The notes: generated by a model not told the origin, from the sequence alone. Shown: positions 9,159-18,557, counted from the stretch's first letter. The stretch is 64,000 nucleotides of DNA from Stygibacter sp964604155 (GCA_964604155.1 CAZRXY010000101.1:51836-115835), one strand, 5' to 3'. Numbers and translations: made by a program.

Positions 9159-9839
9159 CTATGAAGACACGGAAGTAGGAGTGTTGCCAATAAACACCTT
9201 AGTCTGATACTTTATCGTTCTGGTGTTCATCCGTATATCACTCTCGACCGTCTGTCCATTTCTGCGTTCGCGAAAGCGAACCTGTGCTTCCAGGTTTATT
9301 CTCAGTAACCGGACGTTTCCATCCGAATCAACTTTCAGTGGGGAGAAAGCCGTACCGGGATTTGTTATTCGATATTTAAGTTGCCCGTCTATACGGGTAT
9401 TACTCTCAGGGAATATCGGGATATCGCGGGAATTGGTGAGAGCTGAGGAAAACATGGCTGCCCCATAATTTCCACGCAATTTTAAAGTCCCTCCCGAATC
9501 CAGAGTCAATACTGACTCTATTGGATAAGCAGGAGAACTATCCACCTTCATCCTGATGGAATTGCCGCCCTCACTCAATATTACCTGGTTTGCGGATAAT
9601 AAACCGCTCAGGGATTGATTGTTCGTGTTCACTCCTCGCTGCACATAGCCATACCGGACAGTCTCTATTGCCTGAAACAAATCGTCCTGGAGCTTAGTGT
9701 ATTCATGAATGTCCTGATAGGCATAGATGAAATTGATTACTGACATCGTCATCACTATCATCACTATCACACCAAGCGGTAGAGCGGCTATCAGATCAGG
9801 GAGAAGTATCCCTTTTTCATTATGTAGTTTATTGAACAT
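9159..9839 (-). CDS. Minor prepilin (PilW-like)
   Basis: 226 residues. The leader 'MFNKLHNEKG' with cleavage expected after Gly 10 is followed by 'ILLPDLIAALPLGVIVMIVMTM', a prepilin-type hydrophobic helix. The conserved Glu at mature position 5 is replaced by Asp ('ILLPD'). The C-terminal part is beta-rich and hydrophilic. It overlaps the upstream minor pilin by 11 bases. Minor pilins of this class prime pilus assembly and decorate the tip. The PilW label rests on gene order and size only. Confidence 0.7.
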   Translation of the reverse strand: MFNKLHNEKGILLPDLIAALPLGVIVMIVMTMSVINFIYAYQDIHEYTKLQDDLFQAIETVRYGYVQRGVNTNNQSLSGLLSANQVILSEGGNSIRMKVDSSPAYPIESVLTLDSGGTLKLRGNYGAAMFSSALTNSRDIPIFPESNTRIDGQLKYRITNPGTAFSPLKVDSDGNVRLLRINLEAQVRFRERRNGQTVESDIRMNTRTIKYQTKVFIGNTPTSVSS

Positions 9840-10320
9840 CTACACCACTCCTTTTCCAGTAATAATCCTCACGCAAATAAACGCTGTGAGTTTTGTTCTG
9901 AGCTGATCCAAGATTCGCCGAAGGCTTCTCCTGCCAACTCACCGTCACTCGGGCTTCATCCCTGAAGGTACTCAGTAAACTCGGTACCGAATAGGGATTA
10001 CCTCCGGTTGATCCCGTAACTGTCACTGTAGCTAATATGCTGCGCCCCTTATTGTCGTCTAATACTAAGACCTCTGTAAAATGATTGATAGAAGGGCGGC
10101 TATAAGAACCCATATTGCGATTGTTATACTTGATCTCTTCTATATAACCCTGCCCCAGAAGCAAAGCTGCACGCGTGTGATAATTCACATCTGCCTGAGC
10201 TTTAGCATATTCTATGGACATGAACAATCCTAATAAAGCTATTGATACTATAAGCGTCACCGCTAATACGTGAATCAATCCGAAACCAGACTCATTACGT
10301 ATATCTACTATTTTATTCAT
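9829..10320 (-). CDS. Minor prepilin (PilV-like)
   Basis: 163 residues. The N-terminus 'MNKIVDIRNESGFGLIHVLAVTLIVSIALLGLFMS' is a prepilin leader cleaved before Phe ('SG|FGLIH') and a hydrophobic alpha-1 helix, but position 5 is His instead of Glu. The remainder has 'LGQGYIEEIKYNNRNMGSYSR', similar in style to PilV/GspI proteins. Its ATG shares one base with the pilT stop (TAATG), which suggests translational coupling. Loss of Glu5 is known in GspK-like tip subunits, so a tip position is possible. Confidence 0.68.
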   Translation of the reverse strand: MNKIVDIRNESGFGLIHVLAVTLIVSIALLGLFMSIEYAKAQADVNYHTRAALLLGQGYIEEIKYNNRNMGSYSRPSINHFTEVLVLDDNKGRSILATVTVTGSTGGNPYSVPSLLSTFRDEARVTVSWQEKPSANLGSAQNKTHSVYLREDYYWKRSGVDVQ

Positions 10321-11375
10321 TAGAAACCTACGCCGGTTGCAAACATTTTGGGATTATCGGCAACCTGTTCCGCTACGGTCCTATCGATCAAACCATTCAT
10401 TACATGATTATATAATGACTGATCAACGGTTTGCATACCTTCCTTGGTTCCACTCTGGATCACCGAAGGTATCTGGTAAGTTTTTTCTTCACGAATAAGA
10501 TTCCGTACGGCAGCATTAGCGATCATTATCTCTAATGCCGGTATACGACCATCTATATCCTTACGAGGTAAAAGTGTCTGCGCCACCACTGCCTGCAGAG
10601 ATTCCGATAGCATGGAGCGTACCTGTCCCTGCTGCTCCTTGGGGAACATGTCTATGATCCTGTCGATAGACTTGGTGGCACTGGATGTGTGAAGCGTGGC
10701 TAAAACAAGGTGACCGGTCTCTGCGGCTGTCAATGCCAGAGACACCGTCTCCAAATCTCGCATCTCGCCCACAAGGATCACATCCGGATCCTCTCGTAAA
10801 GCAGAACGCAATGCTGCCGTAAATGACCACGTGTCGTGTCCTAATTCCCGCTGGTTCACCAGCGAATTCTTACTCACATGAACAAACTCGATCGGGTCTT
10901 CTATAGAAATGATATGACACTGCTTCTTCTCGTTGATGTGATCTATCATAGTCGCCAGTGTTGTCGATTTACCACTTCCGGTGGGACCCGTTACCAGAAT
11001 CAAACCCTTTTGTCGTAACGCAAGCCTTGATAAAATCTCCGGTAAATGGAGCTCGTCAAAACTCTTGATCTCATTTGGGATTACTCGAAAAGCACATGCC
11101 CGTCCATTAACCTGATGAAAGGCATTTACACGAAATCGAGTTTCATCATCCAGTTTGGTGGAAAAATCAAATTCCAGCCGTTCCAGAAAAAGCGTCTTCT
11201 GACTTTCATTCATCGTTGAAAATATCAGATTATCTATCTCTTCCTGGGTCATTACTGGCAGATTCAGCTTCTTCATCCAACCATAGACTCGCACCATCGG
11301 TACCGAGCCCGCACTGATATGAAGGTCAGACGCTCCGGCATCTGCCGTAAATTGTAGTAATTCCCGTATGGTCAA
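10320..11375 (-). CDS. pilT: Twitching motility retraction ATPase PilT
   Basis: 351 residues, normal PilT length. It powers pilus retraction as a cytoplasmic hexamer. The N-terminal PAS-like domain carries 'SDLHISAG' (16-23). The Walker A motif GPTGSGKST is at 130-138, the Asp box around 155-165 ('ISIEDPIEF'), Walker B 'DPDVILVGE' at 196-204 and the His box 'GHLVLATLHT' at 221-230. The PilT-type retraction motif region ('AVRNLIREEK') follows at about 290. It starts 14 bases after the pilA stop. Confidence 0.96.
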   Translation of the reverse strand: MTIRELLQFTADAGASDLHISAGSVPMVRVYGWMKKLNLPVMTQEEIDNLIFSTMNESQKTLFLERLEFDFSTKLDDETRFRVNAFHQVNGRACAFRVIPNEIKSFDELHLPEILSRLALRQKGLILVTGPTGSGKSTTLATMIDHINEKKQCHIISIEDPIEFVHVSKNSLVNQRELGHDTWSFTAALRSALREDPDVILVGEMRDLETVSLALTAAETGHLVLATLHTSSATKSIDRIIDMFPKEQQGQVRSMLSESLQAVVAQTLLPRKDIDGRIPALEIMIANAAVRNLIREEKTYQIPSVIQSGTKEGMQTVDQSLYNHVMNGLIDRTVAEQVADNPKMFATGVGF

Positions 11376-11388
11376 AGCTTGCCTCCGA

Positions 11389-11814
11389 TTAATCGATGTT
11401 TTCTTGTTCAGTTTCCTGATCTATGCCGTAGCCATGATACAATGCATCATTCACATCATACCAAACCTGCTTGCCTTCGCCCGCAGGAAAATCACTGGTC
11501 GATGTGGCAACGTATCTGGTCGGGGGGTTACCGATAACCTCAAATTCCCAATTCTTCTCTGTAGCATTACCTAATTTCGCGTCTATTAATGCATCTTCTA
11601 CTGTGTAACCCTCGGTGGTGCCATAGGTCTGATACTGGACGCGAAAGGCGCTACGAATCGCTGCGATAGCACTTTGAGCTTCGGTTGCTCTTGCCTTGTT
11701 TACATAACTCATGTAAATCGGCACTGCGATTGCGGCAAGGATAGCTATAATTACTACCACTACCAGCAACTCAATCAAACTAAACCCTTTTTGGTTTTTG
11801 AACTTCATCAACAT
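11389..11814 (-). CDS. pilA: Major type IV pilin PilA (prepilin)
   Basis: 141 residues. The leader 'MKFKNQKG' is followed by the hallmark 'FSLIELLVVVVIIAILAAIAVPIY', with cleavage and N-methylation expected at Phe and Glu at mature position 5. The rest is a short globular domain ('EAQSAIAAIRSAFRVQYQTYGT', then 'WEFEVIG') without a C-terminal disulfide pair, as in the short pilins of Geobacter-like or GspG-like type. The start may be the ATG at 11814 (4 bases after AGGAGG) or the one at 11808 (10 bases after it); the second gives the classical leader. A sigma-54-like element lies at 11874-11890. Confidence 0.93.
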   Translation of the reverse strand: MLMKFKNQKGFSLIELLVVVVIIAILAAIAVPIYMSYVNKARATEAQSAIAAIRSAFRVQYQTYGTTEGYTVEDALIDAKLGNATEKNWEFEVIGNPPTRYVATSTSDFPAGEGKQVWYDVNDALYHGYGIDQETEQENID

Positions 11815-11823
11815 TCTTCCTCC

Positions 11824-11982
11824 TTATTGATGATCATTTTTTCCTTCTTTTTTTGATATATGTTTCCTTCTAAAGCAGATTATGTTCCAGTTTGCGAAAT
11901 TCTTGCTTTTTTTTGACACAATTTTACTGCGATGGCTAATCCCTTCTTTCCCGTCTCTTAATTCAATAAAAAACTTATGCAT
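11824..11982 (-). CDS. Possible small basic ORF just before pilA (52 residues)
   Basis: A 52-codon frame begins MHKFFIELRDGKEGISHR and ends ICFRRKHISKKEGKNDHQ. It has an AGGAG site about 8 bases before its ATG, and its TAA stop directly abuts the pilA ribosome site (TAAGGAGG), an arrangement seen with coupled genes. The product is strongly basic and matches no family I know. Against it, the region is AT-rich and the sigma-54-like element of pilA lies inside the frame, so it would not be on the main pilA transcript. It may be chance. Confidence 0.2.
   Translation of the reverse strand: MHKFFIELRDGKEGISHRSKIVSKKSKNFANWNIICFRRKHISKKEGKNDHQ
11874..11890 (-). promoter_or_regulatory. Sigma-54-like -24/-12 promoter of pilA
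   Basis: On the minus strand the sequence reads CTGGAACATAATCTGCT. The GG (-24) and GC (-12) doublets are exactly 10 bases apart, as RpoN promoters require, and CTGG.AC....TGCT agrees with the consensus YTGGCACGNNNNTTGCW except at three positions. Transcription would begin near 11864, giving a leader of about 50 bases before pilA. pilA is a well-known sigma-54 target in several phyla (PilS/PilR control). No activator gene is visible in the window. Confidence 0.5.
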
Positions 11983-12168
11983 TTCCTATCTCCTGATGCC
12001 ATCCTTGATTTTCACGAAAAACTTGTCAAGAAAAATTTACCTTATGTCCTTATTCCCTGACCAAGCTCTCACCAAAGATGACTTATACAAACTAGCTTAG
12101 TACGCCTTTTTCTGTCTATCATTTTTTTTTCTGCTGCATGTTTTGTTTACAGCCTGTAAATAATTTGA

Positions 12169-12194
12169 ACAGCCCCGCTCGAAAACGAGGCTGT
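12169..12194 (-). terminator. Probable hairpin after the C25 peptidase gene
   Basis: Arms ACAGC/GCTGT and CTCG/CGAG enclose an AAAA loop, with a four-base bulge on one side. It lies 25 bases past the stop of the peptidase gene. On the minus strand only a weak T-rich stretch follows, so it may act as an mRNA-end stabiliser or a weak terminator. The rest of the 404-base gap between the peptidase gene and pilA holds only the pilA control region and the doubtful small ORF. Confidence 0.4.
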
Positions 12195-12218
12195 CTCTTA
12201 TATTTCAGCCTTTCTATC

Positions 12219-15200
12219 CTATTTCATCAATATCATTTTCTTCGTTGTGGTATAATCGCCATTCCTGAACTTATAGAAATAAATTCCACTGCTCACTTGA
12301 CGACCGGAGAAATCTGTGCCCTGCCATTTAATCTGATGATCACCCGCAGAAAGATTATGTGCCATAATGGTTTCCACTAATTGACCGCGGACATTATAAA
12401 TCGTGATTTCCACAGCACCCGTCTCCGCTAAGGTGAATAAAATATCTGTCTCAGGATTAAAGGGATTGGGATAATTACCCAGTACCTGAGTATGGTGAAG
12501 TATTTCGCCTTCGTCATTCGAATTGACCGGCATAACTTCTACAGTAACGGGGATTCTGGTTTCCAGTCTGTTATCTGTAATCACAATTTCACACTGGTGA
12601 ATACCGGTCTCCATCTCAGCGGTATTAATGGTAACACCAATAACGCTGGCTTCGCCGTAATTTAATGTGCCTTCAAACCCGCTGAGAATTATCCAGCTTA
12701 AGGGATAATCAAGCACCATCTCCCCAAAGATATCATGGGGCGGCTGTCCATAACCATCGCCATTTATTCGCCATTCCATCTCAAGCTGTCCCGTAAATCC
12801 CTGATTGATCTGAACTTCTACTTCGCTATAGGCGGTCTCACCATGCCGTAATCTACCGTATCCGCTGGGAGTTGCACCATACCAATTGACTTCCACGCCG
12901 TTGCCGCTCACTCCATCCCATTCCAGCGGACCACCAGTGCCGCCGATAAAATCACTTACAGAGATTATCTCTACCCCGGTGGGGAAATTGATCATCGCTC
13001 CGAGAACCCATTCATTATCAAGACTTAAATTGGATACGCTGAACGTCCATACCACATTCTGACCCGGCTCAAAGTGATTGGTGCTGCAAGCTACATAAGA
13101 ACCTTCTATACTTCTGCCGGATACTGCTTCCGTCCTGATTGAGTAATGGACAGGCTCATCACGATAATTAGAAATTTCTATCTGGCTCGTTCCCTGCTCA
13201 CCCGGCTCCAATTCAAAATCTAAATCATCCGGCGTGATCCATAAGCCCGGAGGAGCATAGCTCGCCAGAACATAAGTCTCTATCCATTCATCTTCGTCAC
13301 AACTCATCGTAATAGTCATCTCAAAAGGATGTCCAAAATTTATATCTTCCGATACTTCAAAACTGAATATATTCTCCAGATTAAGAACCGTCTCAGAAGG
13401 GATATTGCCAAGCTCTTCTATTCCATCTGTCACTGTGATATAGGGATCATTGATCTCCATAGTTATGATGGCATCGGTTGCCTGATCACTTCCCAAATTC
13501 TCGATATTCAGGCTGATCTCCACCGTCTCACCCGCATCTATCACCTCATCACCATCACTATCTACCATATAGGCGTGTAATAAAAGATAGGGTCCCTCAT
13601 TAGGCAGAAGCTGAAGTGTCTCTGCTGAGCTTATCCTGTTATAGGCGGTGATCGTTAAAGTAAGGTCTGCCGGCATCACCGGCGCATTTGACATATCTAT
13701 CAATATCTCACCACTCTCATCGGCATAGCCGCTGTCTATTATCTCACCTTCATAACTCAGGCAATACATCGCTGCAGCAGCATCAGTGCTCACTTCAAAG
13801 GTCGGTAAACCTATAAATGCCGTTGGAAGATGATCAATCTCTATCGCTATAGGCTCTATGGAACGCACCTGTAAAGACGGATCGCCAAAGATATGCCAGG
13901 TCTTTGCCATATCATCCGCACCGCTTTCATCAAGCATATAAGATACACCATTGAACCATAAACCGCCTAATGTGTTAAGCTCGTCTGCTACCATCAGGTC
14001 AACTGATTCATCCTGAGCATACATCGGCGGTGCCCAGCTCTGATTGATAGAAGAAGCAAATATTGCGATTGCTCCAGTAGGCGCATCTCCATTAGTTGCC
14101 CGCATCCACGCTTCCGCAAAACAGGTAGTACTCGTGAAATTACCATTCACGCAGGCTACCGAACTGATGAAGGGCAGCATAAAGTCATTTGTAAGAGCAT
14201 TGATATGACTATTGGAAAATCCTGTGGTGCTCCATGTCGTATTGGAACCATGACCGCAGTAATTTATTATACCCCGGCCTTCGTTCAAAGCATTGGCTAC
14301 CATGGTGGCATTGCCGCCATTAGTATCATATATCTCATCAACTTCAAGATAACCATAATCAAGCAGATCATCTCGAATATAACCTATATGCACGTAATCT
14401 GCTTCGCCATAGTGTCCCTGACCCGATCCCTGAGATGAGGCTATCCCTATCCCTTTCTGCATCCAGTCGCCTTCTGTAACGTCTCGCTCGTAGTAAACTG
14501 AACGCTGTACCTGGGTCTCTACCTGGGCAACCGTCTCGGCAGAAAACCTGCCGATGAATATCTCTGAATAGCTGTCAGTCCCCTCCAGATAAGTATATTG
14601 CGGATCACCACCAGCACCACTGTAGGTCTTGGTAGCTACCTGAGCACCATCTCCCACTAAAAGAACCCAGACCAAACCACCTTCGTCATATTCGGCAGAA
14701 ATAAAATTCTGGATACTGGTGGAATTATTGCCTATTGTGGTGACATCTACTATACTCGTAGCAATTCCTTTCTGCATCTTCCAATCCACTAAGGGCTGCA
14801 TTGCTTCCATGAAATCACCAAAACTGATGATCACCATCCTCCCCGCTTCCTCTGATATCTGGTCGTAACGCAACAAAGATTGATAAAATTCCCAATTCAT
14901 AAAGTGACGACGGTATAATTCCACAAATTCTTTCTGGATTTCGCCTCTTGATTCTTTGATATTTATCTGGTCAGTGCCACTATTATTGACAGCAAGTGTA
15001 AGATTTGTATATACTCGCAACATTCCACTTGCCCCGTTGTATTGCAATGGATAAATATTGATTGCTATTCCTCTGATATCCCTGAATATGTAGGGGGTCT
15101 GCAAGGTCGCTAAGGTGCCCGGATAAAAGCTGTCTTCCTGATACTGCCCGCCAAATTCAAAGGGAATGGCAGCAGGATCCACGTTACGAAGAAGTACGCC

Positions 15201-15548
15201 GCGGCTGGGAGCTACGGGCATTTCCATTTCTATATATTCACTTGCTAATATCTCAAGCTCCATCAATCCCGTATCCGGGATCGCCAGATTTCTGACTGCT
15301 ATAGGCAATTCGGGACTTCCCAATTCGCTGCTGCGTGTCTCTCCACTAAGACCTACTCGCCACCAGGTGCTGCCTTCAATTTCTACAGCTTCACGATTAA
15401 AACTGCCCAATTGAAGCTGAAACACACTGACCTGCGAATCCGAACTGATTAATTCCAATGAATTCTCAGTTCCACTGAGCTCTATCACCTCTGCACTTAT
15501 AGACAGGGTGAAGATTAATGCGACTAAAAATAGTAATGATCTTTTCAT
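12219..15548 (-). CDS. Secreted gingipain-type cysteine peptidase (C25) with C-terminal sorting domain
   Basis: About 1109 residues: signal peptide, propeptide-like beta domain, then the C25 caspase-like domain (about 235-570). The catalytic His lies in 'NYCGHGS' (near 433) and the nucleophile Cys in 'VACVNGNF' (near 466), matching the arginine-gingipain motifs. Beta-sandwich domains follow. The final 90 residues are a FlgD-like/type IX-like sorting module ('GNYPNPFNPET' ... 'GIYFYKF' ... 'KKMILMK'). The frame is open to a TTG at 15560, but that TTG overlaps the ribosome site GGAGGG, so the ATG at 15548 (or 15551) is used. Predicted role: extracellular or cell-surface proteolysis, fitting peptide-fermenting metabolism. 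Confidence 0.88.
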   Translation of the reverse strand: MKRSLLFLVALIFTLSISAEVIELSGTENSLELISSDSQVSVFQLQLGSFNREAVEIEGSTWWRVGLSGETRSSELGSPELPIAVRNLAIPDTGLMELEILASEYIEMEMPVAPSRGVLLRNVDPAAIPFEFGGQYQEDSFYPGTLATLQTPYIFRDIRGIAINIYPLQYNGASGMLRVYTNLTLAVNNSGTDQINIKESRGEIQKEFVELYRRHFMNWEFYQSLLRYDQISEEAGRMVIISFGDFMEAMQPLVDWKMQKGIATSIVDVTTIGNNSTSIQNFISAEYDEGGLVWVLLVGDGAQVATKTYSGAGGDPQYTYLEGTDSYSEIFIGRFSAETVAQVETQVQRSVYYERDVTEGDWMQKGIGIASSQGSGQGHYGEADYVHIGYIRDDLLDYGYLEVDEIYDTNGGNATMVANALNEGRGIINYCGHGSNTTWSTTGFSNSHINALTNDFMLPFISSVACVNGNFTSTTCFAEAWMRATNGDAPTGAIAIFASSINQSWAPPMYAQDESVDLMVADELNTLGGLWFNGVSYMLDESGADDMAKTWHIFGDPSLQVRSIEPIAIEIDHLPTAFIGLPTFEVSTDAAAAMYCLSYEGEIIDSGYADESGEILIDMSNAPVMPADLTLTITAYNRISSAETLQLLPNEGPYLLLHAYMVDSDGDEVIDAGETVEISLNIENLGSDQATDAIITMEINDPYITVTDGIEELGNIPSETVLNLENIFSFEVSEDINFGHPFEMTITMSCDEDEWIETYVLASYAPPGLWITPDDLDFELEPGEQGTSQIEISNYRDEPVHYSIRTEAVSGRSIEGSYVACSTNHFEPGQNVVWTFSVSNLSLDNEWVLGAMINFPTGVEIISVSDFIGGTGGPLEWDGVSGNGVEVNWYGATPSGYGRLRHGETAYSEVEVQINQGFTGQLEMEWRINGDGYGQPPHDIFGEMVLDYPLSWIILSGFEGTLNYGEASVIGVTINTAEMETGIHQCEIVITDNRLETRIPVTVEVMPVNSNDEGEILHHTQVLGNYPNPFNPETDILFTLAETGAVEITIYNVRGQLVETIMAHNLSAGDHQIKWQGTDFSGRQVSSGIYFYKFRNGDYTTTKKMILMK

Positions 15549-15667
15549 CATACCCTCCAAATTTATCCTTTTATTACATAATATCTAACATAGTCTAAGC
15601 AATTTTCGTTCCAATGATCTCACTTGCTCTTACCTTTATTCTACTAATCACCTGACACGACAAGGGC

Positions 15668-15696
15668 AATAACAAAAAGTTCGGGCTAAATGTCAA
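15668..15696 (-). promoter_or_regulatory. Putative sigma-70-type promoter of the C25 peptidase gene
   Basis: On the minus strand TTGACA (15691-15696) is followed 17 bases later by GTTATT (15668-15673). The -35 is perfect and the -10 is poor (3 of 6). It lies about 120 bases before the gene start. No other element is evident in this 180-base gap. Confidence 0.33.
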
Positions 15697-15729
15697 CTTT
15701 TTAACCACAATCCCGGCACACTATGCATT

Positions 15730-17205
15730 TTATTTCTTACAGGTGAGAGGCATATTACAGAGATCAAATTTGATATTTAGCTGTTTAACGGCTCTCACGT
15801 CATCGGCACGCCTGATGGGAGTTTTTGTGGGGGCATCGTGAAGAATCTGGGGATTATTTTTGGCTTCTTCTGCGATATCGATCATTGCCCGGATAAATTC
15901 ATCGAGGGTTTCTTTGCTTTCGGTTTCAGTAGGTTCTATCATAATAGCTTCGGGAACGATGAGCGGAAAATATATGGTGGGAGCATGAAAACCCTTATCA
16001 AGCAGTCTTTTGGCAATATCGAGAGTGCTCACACCGTAATTCTTTTTCTGCCAGATACCGCTTGCTACAAATTCGTGCATACAATTATCATTATAAGGAA
16101 CATGGTAAAATTCTTCCAGATTCCTCATCAGGTAATTAGCATTGATAACTGCATTTTCGGAAACCCGTCTGATGCCCTCATAGCCCAGCATCTTAAGATA
16201 AATCCAGGCGCGGACATTTACGAGGAAATTGCCGTAAAAGCTGTGAACCTTGCCTATGGACGTGTCTTTGTGGCTGTAATCAAAGAAATAGCCATTATCT
16301 TGATGCTGACCGATCAGCGGATAGGGCAGAAATTTTGCCAGGTCGGCACGAACTCCTACTGGTCCCGAGCCAGGCCCGCCGCCACCATGCGGTGTAGAAA
16401 ATGTCTTATGAAGGTTATAGTGCATGACATCAAATCCGATTTTCCCGGGCTTTACAAGTCCCAATAGAGCATTAAAATTTGCACCGTCCATATACATAAG
16501 CCCATCAACGCTGTGGATGATCTCAGCTATCTGGCAGATTTGAGATTCAAAAATTCCAAGCGTATTTGGATTAGTGAGCATAAAGCCGGCTGTTTCGCTA
16601 TTGACGGCTGCCTTGAGAGCATTGAGATCGATCATACCTTTGTCATTGGAGGGTATTTCCACTATATTATAGCCACAGAGCGAGGCACTGGCGGGGTTGG
16701 TGCCGTGGGCAGAATCAGGAAGTATTATTGTGGTTTTTTTATTTCTTTTATATTTGTGATAAGCTTCAATTATCTTTAACCCGGTAAATTCACCGTGAGC
16801 ACCCGCAACTGGCTGGAGCGTTACGTCATCAAACCCGCTGATTTCTGCAAGATCGCTTTTAAGCTCATGCATGATCTGGAGGCAGCCCTGGATAGAATTT
16901 TCCGGCTGAAGCGGGTGAATATCTGTGAGAGCAGAATTATTCACAAGGTTGTCGCTGATTTTGGGATTATATTTCATTGTGCAAGAACCCAGAGGATAAA
17001 ACCCCTTTTCCACAAAGTGATTCTTGTGGCTAAGCTCAATGAAATGCCTCATTACGTCCAGCTCGGATACTTGGGGCAATCGGGGCTCTTCTTTGCGTCT
17101 CAGCTCTTGGGGAATGCAGTCCTCCAAAGCGAGATCTACATCATTTGAGGGCAGAGAGTAACCTTTTCTGCCGGGCGAATTCTTTTCGAATATTGTCTTG
17201 CTCAT
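15730..17205 (-). CDS. gcvPB: Glycine dehydrogenase (decarboxylating) subunit 2
   Basis: 491 residues. This is the PLP-carrying half of the split P-protein of the glycine cleavage system, which decarboxylates glycine and passes the aminomethyl group to lipoyl-GcvH. The PLP lysine is in 'HYNLHKTFSTPHGGGGPGSGPVG' (Lys 267), and 'GSCTMKYNPK' (73-82) and 'PVAGAHGEFTGL' (132-143) are strongly conserved family motifs. The ATG overlaps the gcvPA stop by 4 bases, so the two subunits are coupled. gcvT, gcvH and the dehydrogenase are not in the window. The cytosolic enzyme fits amino-acid fermentation. Confidence 0.96.
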   Translation of the reverse strand: MSKTIFEKNSPGRKGYSLPSNDVDLALEDCIPQELRRKEEPRLPQVSELDVMRHFIELSHKNHFVEKGFYPLGSCTMKYNPKISDNLVNNSALTDIHPLQPENSIQGCLQIMHELKSDLAEISGFDDVTLQPVAGAHGEFTGLKIIEAYHKYKRNKKTTIILPDSAHGTNPASASLCGYNIVEIPSNDKGMIDLNALKAAVNSETAGFMLTNPNTLGIFESQICQIAEIIHSVDGLMYMDGANFNALLGLVKPGKIGFDVMHYNLHKTFSTPHGGGGPGSGPVGVRADLAKFLPYPLIGQHQDNGYFFDYSHKDTSIGKVHSFYGNFLVNVRAWIYLKMLGYEGIRRVSENAVINANYLMRNLEEFYHVPYNDNCMHEFVASGIWQKKNYGVSTLDIAKRLLDKGFHAPTIYFPLIVPEAIMIEPTETESKETLDEFIRAMIDIAEEAKNNPQILHDAPTKTPIRRADDVRAVKQLNIKFDLCNMPLTCKK

Positions 17206-18557
17206 GCTTCCTCCAAATTTTTGATCATGTCTTTTATCATACTGACGATCCGGTCTAAATCTGCTTTGCTGAATTTTTCGGTGACAGCCATCAAGAGGAT
17301 GTTTTTGTTCCTGAAGCTGTGTATCGGCAATCCCGGAAACAATCCCTTTGAACCAAGATAATCACAGATTTTTTGAGTAGGAATTGGAGTAACAAGAGCA
17401 AATTCCTTGAAAAATGGAGCCTTGGAATAAATCTTAAAACCTGGAAGAGACGTGAGCTTTTTTGCCAGATAGTGAGCTTTCGTGGTCGATTGTGAAGCAA
17501 CTTCCTTTAAGCCTTGAGGTCCCATCAACGAGAGATATACCGTGGCAGCAAGTGTGCAGAGTGCATCATTTGAACAGATATTTGATGTGGCTTTCTCTCT
17601 CCTGATGTGTTGTTCCCGAGCCTGGAGTGTCAGCACGTAGGCAATTTTATCATCAGTGTCTCGGGTAGTGCCCACCAGTCTGCCGGGCATCGACCGGATA
17701 AGTTTTTCCCTTGCTGCCAAAAAGCCAAAAAGTGGTCCCCCAAATGACTGCTCATTACCAAGACTTTGTCCCTCGCCGACCACGATATCGGCATTATACT
17801 CCGCCGGAGAATTAAGCAGAGCCAGCGATATAGGGTCCACTACAGCGATGAATAACGTCTTTTTTACAAAATGGACAATCTCTTCTACCCCAAAGGCATC
17901 TTCGATGAAACCCAAAAAATTAGGCGATTGCATCACGAAACAGGCAGTTTCATCACTCATTTCAGATTTGAGGTGATCAAGATCTATTCTGCCGTCCTTT
18001 TCATCAATCTCCACAAGCTCTATGCCGGCACCCTGCGTATAGGAGCGGATAACCTCCATGTAGTGCGGGTGAGTAGTGCGGGATATGAGTGCTCGATATC
18101 TTTTGGTGGCCCGAGCTGCCATAAGAACAGCTTCGGCGGTCGCACTGGCTCCGTCATACATCCCGGCATTAGAAACCTCCATTCCCGTGAGCTCGCAGAT
18201 CATTGTCTGATATTCAAAGATATATTGCAAAGTGCCCTGGCTCACTTCTGCCTGATAGGGTGTATAAGTCGTCAAAAATTCCGGCCTCCCAGTAATATGG
18301 CTGATGGCTGCCGGGATAAAATGATTATATATTCCAGCACCAAGCAGGGAAAAGTGATTCGAAGTGGAAATATTGGCAGAGACGATGATATCTAATCTTT
18401 TTTTTATCTCCATTTCGCTGAGAGGTTCATCAAGCTTAAAAGAGACATCCTGAAGGAATTCAGCCGGAATATTGGCTATAAGTTCGGAAAATTCAGAAAC
18501 CTTGCAGTAGCTAAGCATCTCCTGCCGTTCCCTGTCCGTATTCGAAATAAAGGGCAT
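17202..18557 (-). CDS. gcvPA: Glycine dehydrogenase (decarboxylating) subunit 1
   Basis: 451 residues, the first half of the two-subunit P-protein. Family motifs are visible: 'FLGAGIYNHFIPAA'-like 'SLLGAGIYNHFIPA' (about 71-84), 'LTTYTPYQAEVSQGTLQ' (about 95-111), 'GMYDGASATAEA' (about 132-143) and 'GRLVGTTRDTD' (about 291-301). It forms a heterotetramer with GcvPB. A perfect AGGAGG lies 5 bases before the ATG. I searched the 195-base upstream gap for a glycine riboswitch and saw none; a TTGACA lies there on this strand. Confidence 0.96.
   Translation of the reverse strand: MPFISNTDRERQEMLSYCKVSEFSELIANIPAEFLQDVSFKLDEPLSEMEIKKRLDIIVSANISTSNHFSLLGAGIYNHFIPAAISHITGRPEFLTTYTPYQAEVSQGTLQYIFEYQTMICELTGMEVSNAGMYDGASATAEAVLMAARATKRYRALISRTTHPHYMEVIRSYTQGAGIELVEIDEKDGRIDLDHLKSEMSDETACFVMQSPNFLGFIEDAFGVEEIVHFVKKTLFIAVVDPISLALLNSPAEYNADIVVGEGQSLGNEQSFGGPLFGFLAAREKLIRSMPGRLVGTTRDTDDKIAYVLTLQAREQHIRREKATSNICSNDALCTLAATVYLSLMGPQGLKEVASQSTTKAHYLAKKLTSLPGFKIYSKAPFFKEFALVTPIPTQKICDYLGSKGLFPGLPIHSFRNKNILLMAVTEKFSKADLDRIVSMIKDMIKNLEEA

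Noticed and set aside
11882..12100. 72-codon plus-strand frame between pilA and the C25 gene
   Set aside because: It is hydrophobic by AT-rich composition, lacks a ribosome site, and overlaps the pilA promoter antisense.
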